Assembly: GCA_030043815.1 (NCBI GenBank) | Contig: JASHWX010000122.1 | Location: forward strand, 1 to 5,679 | Source: Candidatus Rhabdochlamydia sp. | GTDB lineage: Bacteria; Chlamydiota; Chlamydiia; Chlamydiales; Rhabdochlamydiaceae | Reading direction: 5' to 3' | DNA length: 5,679 nucleotides | Notes under the pieces: model-generated | What the model was told of the DNA's origin: nothing | Seen by the model: only the letters and a program-made list of their open reading frames with translations | Databases searched by the model: none | Shown here: piece by piece, positions 1 to 5,049 of the stretch | Layout of the letters: every line of letters begins with the position of its first letter | How positions within the stretch are numbered: position 1 is the stretch's first letter | Translations under genes and position numbers: made by a program

Positions 1-1412
1 CGCGACCGAGCGTATTGGATCATGTCGTTTCTGGCTTCATAGCGCAGCTGCCAAAGTTTTGCATCGGACACTTTTCGCAAATTTTCTTCCAGTGTCGTCG
101 CCATCCCAAGCCATCGATTTTCTCCGCAATGCGTCTTCCACAGCTCTCCTGCGCCCACTGAGTTCCAAGAGGGCATATGTACTCCATTGGTGATTGATCC
201 AATAGGGATCTCGTGCTTGGGCCATCTGGGAAATAAAACCTGAAAGAGATAGCGGCTGACTTTTCCATGGAGCACGCTCACCCCGTTGATCGCGCCGCTG
301 CCGCGAATGGCAAGATAGGCCATGTTGAAATATTCTGCTGTATCGCCTGCGTTCAGGCGTCCTAGAGCGAACAGTTCTTGCAAGGAGATGCCGAGCTTTT
401 CTTGTGCATACTTGCCCAAATACTGTTCGATGAGCTGGGGTGAAAACCGATCAAATCCGGCAGGCACAGCTGTATGGGTCGTGAATAGATTTCCCATCCG
501 TGTTGCCGACATGGCAACTTCAAACGAGACTTGATGTTCCATCATGAAGCTATTCGCGCGCTCTAAAACGGCAAAAGCCGCATGCCCTTCATTGAGATGG
601 CAGACCTCGGGGTTGATCCCGAGCGCTTGCAGCAACCGAAAGCCTCCAATTCCCAGAACGAGCTCTTGTTTCAATCGCAATTCAGAATCGCCGCCATAAA
701 GTTCACTTGTGATCCCTCGATGGAGCGGCAGGTTCATCGCATCGTTGCTGTCCAAAAGATAGAGCCTCACACGGCCGACTATCACTTCCCAAGCACGCAG
801 CCAAACAGACCAGCCCGGCAAAGCCACTTCAAGCCTGAGCCATTCTCCATCCGGCTTGCGCAGCGGCGTGATTGGCAATTGTCCTGGATCATTGTATGGA
901 TACAGCGCATGCTGAGATCCGTCTTGATTGATCATCTGGCGGAAATAACCTTGTTGATACAGAAGCCCGATTCCCACAATCGGCACTCCAAGATCGCTTG
1001 CAGCCTTTAGCTGGTCGCCAGCCACATTTCCCAGTCCGCCCGAATAAATCGGGAGCGATTCCTCGAGCATGAATTCCATGCTGAAATAGGCCACGCAATT
1101 CAGAGCTGATTTGGGGTATTTTTCCTGGAACCATGCAGGGACGCTCATCTCGCGCTGATTCTCGTTAATGAGATTTTCAATCGTTTTGCGAAAGGTCGGA
1201 TCTGCCAGTTTGCTCTTGAGTTTATTGAGCGATACAGTCTGCAAAATCACCCAAGGATTGCGGAGCAAATCCCAAAGGCCCGGATCGAGCTCATGCCAGA
1301 TCTTATCAGCGCTATGGTTTTGATCCCATGACCAGACGAAATCCAAGGCGAGCTCTTCTAACAGGTCATACCCGTCAAGCTCAGTCCGTATCAGGTGGGT
1401 TTTACTTTCCAT
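1..1412 (-). CDS. glgP: Alpha-glucan (glycogen) phosphorylase, GT35 family, N-terminal 470 residues, C-terminus beyond window
   Basis: Releases glucose-1-phosphate from alpha-1,4-glucans using phosphate and a pyridoxal-phosphate cofactor; cytoplasmic. I read the frame codon by codon from ATG at 1412 to the left edge and found no stop. Visible signatures: N-terminal FVWSWDQ and NPW (about residues 26-55), YFSMEF followed by the glucan-phosphorylase loop LPIYSGGLGNVAGD (about 120-133), GLLYQQGYFRQ (about 149-159), HLNEGHAAF (272-280), NGVSVLHGKVSR (about 374-385) and ITNGVHMPSW (407-416). These fit the compact alpha-glucan phosphorylase subfamily (TIGR02094 type) rather than the classical E. 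coli GlgP/MalP form. The cofactor lysine lies in the missing C-terminal half. The start is the only ATG in frame before an upstream stop at 1476-1478. No Shine-Dalgarno is visible; the leader is pyrimidine-rich. The gene is divergent from the orphan gene at 1550. Family is certain, exact glucan substrate is not. Confidence 0.93.
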   Translation of the reverse strand, partial: MESKTHLIRTELDGYDLLEELALDFVWSWDQNHSADKIWHELDPGLWDLLRNPWVILQTVSLNKLKSKLADPTFRKTIENLINENQREMSVPAWFQEKYPKSALNCVAYFSMEFMLEESLPIYSGGLGNVAGDQLKAASDLGVPIVGIGLLYQQGYFRQMINQDGSQHALYPYNDPGQLPITPLRKPDGEWLRLEVALPGWSVWLRAWEVIVGRVRLYLLDSNDAMNLPLHRGITSELYGGDSELRLKQELVLGIGGFRLLQALGINPEVCHLNEGHAAFAVLERANSFMMEHQVSFEVAMSATRMGNLFTTHTAVPAGFDRFSPQLIEQYLGKYAQEKLGISLQELFALGRLNAGDTAEYFNMAYLAIRGSGAINGVSVLHGKVSRYLFQVLFPRWPKHEIPIGSITNGVHMPSWNSVGAGELWKTHCGENRWLGMATTLEENLRKVSDAKLWQLRYEARNDMIQYARS

Positions 1413-1447
1413 GATTTCATAGAAACAAAGAAAGAAGGGAATGTCAA
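1413..1447 (-). promoter_or_regulatory. Possible promoter of the phosphorylase gene
   Basis: On the minus strand a perfect TTGACA (1447-1442) is followed after 17 bases by TTCTAT (1424-1419), only 3 of 6 against TATAAT. TATGAA (1421-1416) is a better -10 but needs a 20-base spacer. With 17-base spacing, transcription would begin at or next to the ATG at 1412. The stretch between is almost pure pyrimidine on the mRNA strand. Inference from sequence only. Confidence 0.3.
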
Positions 1448-1464
1448 CGAATATCCATAAATAT

Positions 1465-1485
1465 CTGATATCGAATCATTTAAAT
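1465..1485. repeat. Imperfect direct repeat, copy 1 (upstream of the orphan gene)
   Basis: Matches 2073-2093 at 17 of 21 positions, with the shared core AATCATTTAA and a shared CTGAT 5' end. Contains the dyad TGAT-N5-ATCA at 1466-1478, centred about 44 bases before the -10 of the orphan gene. Could be an operator, a cassette boundary, or chance similarity of A/T-rich DNA. Confidence 0.4.
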
Positions 1486-1515
1486 TCTATTTACTTTTTA
1501 TTTAAAAAATGTTAC

Positions 1516-1521
1516 TATAAT
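1516..1521 (+). promoter_or_regulatory. Consensus -10 element (TATAAT) before the orphan gene
   Basis: A perfect TATAAT lies at 1516-1521 in A/T-rich DNA. No good -35 stands at 17 bases; TTACTT (1491-1496) at 19 bases is the nearest weak candidate. Transcription would start near 1528, so the earlier ATG at 1523 would lie outside the mRNA, which supports the start at 1550 and gives a leader of about 22 bases. Confidence 0.5.
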
Positions 1522-1534
1522 TATGCAACTAGTT

Positions 1535-1542
1535 GAAAAAGG
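1535..1542 (+). promoter_or_regulatory. Ribosome binding site deciding the start at 1550
   Basis: GAAAAAGG at 1535-1542 ends 7 bases before ATG 1550, a normal distance for an AAAGG-type Shine-Dalgarno. The in-frame ATG at 1523 has nothing comparable upstream. This is the only convincing Shine-Dalgarno site I see in the window. Confidence 0.55.
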
Positions 1543-1549
1543 TAATAAT

Positions 1550-2056
1550 ATGACAATAAAAACAATCGCTCGAAATTATTTTCCAAATCTAAAAGGAGCC
1601 CTAGTAAGGGGCATCAAAGCGTTTGAAGATACTTCGCCTTTTACATGCGTGCTTTATCGCAATCCCAGTCGGATTGCAGAAGCCGCTCTGACAAAAATCG
1701 AATATCATGGCACTTCGACACAAGCCTTTCCCCTCATGGGAGAATTGAAAACGGGCCTAAAGCTCTATACAACTCCAAATCGCGCTGTAGCAGAGAGGTA
1801 TTCGAAGAAAAGAAAAGACGGCAAAGGGATCATCGCTAGAGTTTCAGGAGATATGCCTCATGTGCAGAATCCTCCCGTTAAGGAGTGGGAAAAAGGATGG
1901 AATGGGATGGGGGGTCAATGCCCGAACTACCACTATCTTCCCCAAGATGCAAACAAATTCGTCGACGAAATTTTTGAAGTGAACCCAAAGGCGATGTCGG
2001 GTTTAAAGAGAGTAAAATACATTTTTAAGACCGTCTTTAATCCCGATAAGATCTAA
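1550..2056 (+). CDS. Orphan 168-residue protein, candidate ADP-ribosyltransferase-like fold
   Basis: I do not recognise a named family. Start at 1550 is chosen over 1523 because of the AAAGG site and the TATAAT position. The protein is soluble and fairly basic, with no signal peptide or membrane segment. Seen motifs: YHGTS (residues 52-56), LYTTPNRAVAERY (72-84), a short glycine-rich stretch GMGGQCPNYHYLP (about 119-131), and DEIFEVNP (139-146). The order His-Gly-Thr, then a Tyr-containing strand followed by A..Y, then an acidic strand resembles the H-Y-E triad of PARP/diphtheria-toxin-type ADP-ribosyltransferases; H53, Y73 and E140 would be the candidates. This is pattern inference only; the H-to-E span is shorter than in PARPs. 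It lies just before abiEi on the same strand but is separated by a terminator-like hairpin, so it is probably its own transcription unit. G/C is low, like the AbiE genes, which suggests shared acquisition. It could be a toxin, a host-directed effector, or something unrelated. Confidence 0.75.
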   Translation: MTIKTIARNYFPNLKGALVRGIKAFEDTSPFTCVLYRNPSRIAEAALTKIEYHGTSTQAFPLMGELKTGLKLYTTPNRAVAERYSKKRKDGKGIIARVSGDMPHVQNPPVKEWEKGWNGMGGQCPNYHYLPQDANKFVDEIFEVNPKAMSGLKRVKYIFKTVFNPDKI

Positions 2057-2072
2057 AAATACATTCAAGTAA

Positions 2073-2093
2073 CTGATTACAAATCATTTAAGT
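2073..2093. repeat. Imperfect direct repeat, copy 2 (downstream of the orphan gene)
   Basis: Second copy of the 21-bp repeat at 1465-1485 (17 of 21 identical). Here the dyad is perfect: TGATT-ACA-AATCA at 2074-2086. It lies about 29 bases before the TTGACA of abiEi, so it could be a regulator site for the toxin-antitoxin operon. Confidence 0.4.
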
Positions 2094-2106
2094 ATATGTA
2101 ACAGAG

Positions 2107-2133
2107 AAACCCAATTGACATAAATGGGTTTTT
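2107..2133 (+). terminator. Terminator-like hairpin between the orphan gene and abiEi
   Basis: AAACCCA (2107-2113) pairs with TGGGTTT (2125-2131) around an 11-base loop, with the T run extending to 2133. A 7-bp stem, half of it A/T, and five T's make a modest intrinsic terminator for the gene ending at 2056. The abiEi promoter sits inside the loop and 3' arm. Confidence 0.5.
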
Positions 2134-2143
2134 ATGTTACATT
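2115..2143 (+). promoter_or_regulatory. abiEi-abiEii promoter, predicted leaderless start
   Basis: A perfect -35 TTGACA (2115-2120) is followed after exactly 17 bases by TACATT (2138-2143), 4 of 6 against TATAAT. The expected transcription start, about 7 bases past the -10, falls on or beside the ATG at 2150. No Shine-Dalgarno precedes that ATG. Both observations point to a leaderless or near-leaderless mRNA. Confidence 0.5.
2118..2137. promoter_or_regulatory. Candidate AbiEi operator (inverted repeat between -35 and -10)
   Basis: ACATAAA (2118-2124) and TTTATGT (2131-2137) are perfect reverse complements around a 6-base spacer. The repeat overlaps the -35 end and fills the spacer of the promoter. 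AbiEi proteins are known to repress their own operon by binding inverted repeats at the promoter, so this is the best visible operator candidate. Binding is inferred. Confidence 0.4.
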
Positions 2144-2149
2144 ACATCT

Positions 2150-2743
2150 ATGATCAGATCCAAATATTCAGATGCGTTCCAAAAATTGTCCCAAAAAGGT
2201 CTTTTTTCTTCTTCAGAAGGAAAAAAAGCCGGAATCCCTTCCAGGATGCTCGCTTATTTTGGTGAAAAGGGGCTGATTGAACGAATCAGTAAAGGGATGT
2301 ATAAAATCAAGGATCTAGATTTCGATTTCCCAATCGAATGGGAGGATCTTGCCATCACTGCATTAAGCATTCCGCGGGGCGTCATCTGTCTCATTTCTGC
2401 GCTATGTTATTATGGCTTGACGGATGAAATGATGAGGGAATTTTGGATTGCTGTCCCTCATACCACTACTTCTCCATCTAGAAAGAATGTCCGCATAGTC
2501 CGGATGAGGAATATCTCTTTAGGGCAAACTACTATCAAAATCGGCAATCAAAAACTTAAGATTTTCGATAGGGAGCGAACCATTGTAGACTCATTCCGCT
2601 ATCTGGATAAAGAAACGGCTTTAAAAGCGCTGAAAGCTTATTTAAATGATAGTAATACAAAACCTGACATAAATAAACTTCTAAGATACGCAAAGAAACT
2701 TAGAGTCGACTTAAACCCTTATATTTCAGCATTTATTCTATGA
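2150..2743 (+). CDS. abiEi: AbiEi-family type IV antitoxin and autorepressor
   Basis: Antitoxin half of an AbiE type IV toxin-antitoxin system. In characterised systems AbiEi neutralises the toxin's effect without stably binding it and represses the operon through its N-terminal winged helix. The 197 residues read as a complete protein: an N-terminal wHTH at about 8-55 (ending GLIERISKGMYKI), then the AbiEi core with GVICLISALCYYGLT (77-91), a W.A.P segment (99-103) and a KIFDRERTIVDSFRYL segment (137-152), all typical of the family. ATG 2150 is used because the wHTH begins only a few residues later; no Shine-Dalgarno is seen. It overlaps abiEii by the four bases ATGA (2740-2743), the usual coupled arrangement. 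G/C is lower than in the flanking housekeeping genes, consistent with horizontal acquisition. Family assignment is strong; whether the system aborts phage infection or only stabilises DNA is unknown. Confidence 0.92.
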   Translation: MIRSKYSDAFQKLSQKGLFSSSEGKKAGIPSRMLAYFGEKGLIERISKGMYKIKDLDFDFPIEWEDLAITALSIPRGVICLISALCYYGLTDEMMREFWIAVPHTTTSPSRKNVRIVRMRNISLGQTTIKIGNQKLKIFDRERTIVDSFRYLDKETALKALKAYLNDSNTKPDINKLLRYAKKLRVDLNPYISAFIL

Positions 2744-3600
2744 AATCCGGTATCGAACAATCAATCAAAGAAAAAATCAAGGCATTGGCTAAAGAGCGGG
2801 AAGCAACTTTTGCAGAACTCTGGCGCAATTTGATTCTGGAGAGATTTCTGACTCGTTTAGCCCTCTCTCCTTACAGGGCAAAATTCGTTCTGAAAGGAGG
2901 AATGCTTTTGGCAAAATACATCCCCATCGGAAGGGAGACTCAAGATCTTGATTTCCTCATCCAAAAGTTGTCTAATACGGAGAAGTCTTTGAGAACCGCT
3001 TTGGATGCAATCTGTGTCATTGATGCCCATGACAGTTTTACATTCGAAGTATCCCAAATAAAGCTCTTGAAACATTCCCAGTTGCCATATACGGGAGCTG
3101 AAATTACGTTGACTGCAAAGTTTGGCGCTACCTCGACTGTCATTCGAATAGATTTAGGCGCAGGCGATCGCGTCGAACCCATTGAGCTTCCGATTGATTT
3201 AATCGCTACATCGAAAGGCCCTCTCTTCGAAAGTAGAATTTCTTTGCATTGCTATCCCAAAGAATTCATTTTTGCAGAAAAATTAGAGACGGTGATTTTT
3301 AGAGGGGCAGGCAATACTAGAATGAAAGATTTTCACGATCTTTATTCGCTGATCCAATTAAATGTCCTTGATAATTCTCTGACTGAGAAAGCCATCCAAT
3401 TAGTTTTCTTTCACAGAAAACTCTCTCTTAAGAAACTTCCGATCGAATTTGGCAACGAAGCTTTCGAAATGCTTGAGAAAAATTGGAAGGCATACCAAAG
3501 GAAACTCGTAGAAAAACAGAATTCGCTCAAACTGCCAGAATCCATTGAGGATATAATTTCCGTCTTGAACAAATGGCTCGAAAAAAATACATCGTTTTAA
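2740..3600 (+). CDS. abiEii: AbiEii/AbiGii-family nucleotidyltransferase toxin
   Basis: Toxin half of the AbiE system, a DNA polymerase beta-like nucleotidyltransferase. Characterised AbiEii proteins bind GTP and cause reversible growth arrest; related toxins modify tRNA. The 286 residues match the usual full length. Visible family motifs: LKGGMLL (51-57) followed by RETQDLDF (65-72), the G-G...D-x-D nucleotidyltransferase signature with D69 and D71 as likely metal ligands; TGAEITLTAKFG (118-129) leading to RIDLGAGD (136-143), with D138 a likely third acidic residue; AEKLETV (179-185); and NTRMKDFHDLY (192-202), the conserved K-D..DL region. All key residues appear present, so the toxin should be active. 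Its ATG overlaps the abiEi stop and it has no visible Shine-Dalgarno, so translation is probably coupled to the antitoxin. It ends 15 bases from the convergent murE stop. Confidence 0.93.
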   Translation: MKSGIEQSIKEKIKALAKEREATFAELWRNLILERFLTRLALSPYRAKFVLKGGMLLAKYIPIGRETQDLDFLIQKLSNTEKSLRTALDAICVIDAHDSFTFEVSQIKLLKHSQLPYTGAEITLTAKFGATSTVIRIDLGAGDRVEPIELPIDLIATSKGPLFESRISLHCYPKEFIFAEKLETVIFRGAGNTRMKDFHDLYSLIQLNVLDNSLTEKAIQLVFFHRKLSLKKLPIEFGNEAFEMLEKNWKAYQRKLVEKQNSLKLPESIEDIISVLNKWLEKNTSF

Positions 3601-3615
3601 AAAGATTTGGAATTC

Positions 3616-5049
3616 CTATCCTTCACAAGCTTCTAAGGCGATCTCCCGATCGTCGAAATCGATCTTTTGATTGGAAAAAATCTGATATGTCTCATGGCCT
3701 TTGCCGGCGATTAACACAATATCGTTAGGCATGGCCATTTTCACGGCACGATGGATCGCTTCCATGCGATCGGGAATCACCAGTGCACGTCGAACGTCTT
3801 TGAATCCCCCGAGAATCTGCCGAATGATTTCTAAAGGATCTTCATTGCGCGGATTGTCGGATGTCACAATGGACACATCGCTTAAACGCTCAGCGGCAGC
3901 TCCCATCAATGGGCGTTTGGCGAGATCGCGGTTTCCCCCGCAGCCAAACACGGTAATAATCCTTCCCTTCTTGATTTCGCGCAGCGTATTCAGCACATTG
4001 ATGAGTGCATCGAGCTTATGCGCGTAATCGACAAAGATATTTAATCCTTTGGGGTTGGGGACCCGCTCGAGCCTTCCCGGAATTTTTGAGAATGTGCTCA
4101 AATGCTCTAAGACCTCTTCCATCGGGTAGCCGCGCGTCAAGCCTACCGCTGCGGCAGCGAGTAAATTGTCGATGTTAAAACGGCCGATGAGGGGTGAATG
4201 AAAGGGATAGGTCTTTTGACGGTAATGTACCTGGCAGCGCATCCCCTCTGCAGTTAACTCGATGCCAGACGCGGATAAGTCGACGCCTAAGCGAAAAATT
4301 TGCGCGCGGCAATCCGCAATCATCTGTTCTGCGTAAGGAGAATCGGCATTCACAATCGCGAATGCATCAGATTTGAGATAGGAAAATAATTTTTTCTTCG
4401 CAGCGGCGTATTCTTCCATTGTCTTGTGATAATCGAGATGCTCGTGCGTGAGATTCGTAAAAATGCCGATGTCGAATTCGATGCCTTTCACACGGCCTTG
4501 ATCGAGGGCATGCGAAGAAACTTCCATGGCGCAGGCCTTGCACTCTGATTTCCGCATCTCGTGGAACAATTTGTAATTTGTGAGCACATCGGGTGTCGTG
4601 TTGTCTGATGGAAAGATGTGGTTGCCGGCGATCCACTCGACAGTACCAATCAATCCGCATCTCTCCCCGTTTTGCTCCAATAGATGGCGGACAAGATAGG
4701 AGGTCGTCGTCTTTCCGTTGGTCCCCGTGATCCCGATGAGAAAAAGCTCATCGTCGGCGTGCTCGTAAAATTCTTTGGCGATCAATGCCTCTGCAGCGGC
4801 GATATCCGGAGTGATGATTTGCACGACATGAGGGAAAAACGGGTCGTACAGATCAGTCACAATCGCCGCAGCGCCCGCAGCGACCGCATCGGGGATGAAG
4901 CGCGCTCCACCTCTTTTGGCGATGAATAAATTCCCTGGAGCGACCCATTTCGAGTTGGCAGTGATGCCGGTGATCTCGATCTCTTTGGACCCTTTCACCA
5001 TCTGCACAGGAACATTTTTAAGCAGTTTTTTTAATTTTATCCGTTCCAT
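3616..5049 (-). CDS. murE: UDP-MurNAc-tripeptide ligase MurE (meso-diaminopimelate adding)
   Basis: Cytoplasmic Mur ligase that adds the third residue to UDP-MurNAc-L-Ala-D-Glu, using ATP. With ATG at 5049 it has 477 residues, normal for MurE. Domains: N-terminal uridine-binding (about 1-90, TGITANSKWV and LFIAKRGG), central ATPase with P-loop GTNGKTTT (109-116), TTPD (151-154), MEVSSHALDQGRV (175-187) and AAAKKKLF with the probable carbamylated lysine (about 218); C-terminal domain with VDYAHKLDAL (340-349), GCGGNRD..KRPLMG (369-382), SDNPRNEDP (397-405) and GKGHE (449-453). The DNPR motif indicates meso-diaminopimelate rather than lysine. The Pro usual in DYAHxPD is Leu here. A longer in-frame version could begin at TTG 5091, but MERIKLKKLL fits the family start. 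The ATG overlaps the upstream PBP gene by 13 bases with no Shine-Dalgarno, suggesting translational coupling. Confidence 0.96.
   Translation of the reverse strand: MERIKLKKLLKNVPVQMVKGSKEIEITGITANSKWVAPGNLFIAKRGGARFIPDAVAAGAAAIVTDLYDPFFPHVVQIITPDIAAAEALIAKEFYEHADDELFLIGITGTNGKTTTSYLVRHLLEQNGERCGLIGTVEWIAGNHIFPSDNTTPDVLTNYKLFHEMRKSECKACAMEVSSHALDQGRVKGIEFDIGIFTNLTHEHLDYHKTMEEYAAAKKKLFSYLKSDAFAIVNADSPYAEQMIADCRAQIFRLGVDLSASGIELTAEGMRCQVHYRQKTYPFHSPLIGRFNIDNLLAAAAVGLTRGYPMEEVLEHLSTFSKIPGRLERVPNPKGLNIFVDYAHKLDALINVLNTLREIKKGRIITVFGCGGNRDLAKRPLMGAAAERLSDVSIVTSDNPRNEDPLEIIRQILGGFKDVRRALVIPDRMEAIHRAVKMAMPNDIVLIAGKGHETYQIFSNQKIDFDDREIALEACEG

Larger units (their letters stand above)
1413..1549. other. 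Divergent A/T-rich intergenic region
   Basis: Separates the phosphorylase gene from the orphan gene. It holds a purine-rich run on the plus strand (1421-1440), three ATATC words (1451-1455, 1461-1465, 1468-1472), repeat copy 1, and the two divergent promoter candidates listed separately. No RNA gene is visible. Confidence 0.6.

Noticed and set aside
20..268. Minus-strand open frames near the left edge that could hint at a frameshifted phosphorylase
   Set aside because: Direct translation of the main frame gives continuous conserved sequence through ITNGVHMPSW to the edge, so there is no frameshift.
582..1010. 142-codon open frame on the plus strand
   Set aside because: It is antisense to the phosphorylase, whose frame is continuous and full of family motifs; the antisense translation shows no recognisable domain.
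1391..1420. Nine-codon ORF (ATG 1420) overlapping the phosphorylase start on the minus strand
   Set aside because: Too short, no ribosome site, and no other sign of a regulatory leader peptide; probably chance.
1523..1549. Longer version of the orphan protein starting at ATG 1523
   Set aside because: It lacks a Shine-Dalgarno and lies before the transcription start predicted from TATAAT at 1516-1521; ATG 1550 has an AAAGG site at a good distance.
1413..3615. Transposon or insertion sequence around the AbiE block
   Set aside because: No transposase, recombinase or terminal inverted repeats were found; only the weak 21-bp direct repeat around the orphan gene is present.
3701..4027. 108-codon plus-strand frame inside murE
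   Set aside because: Shadow of the murE coding sequence with no domain or start signal.
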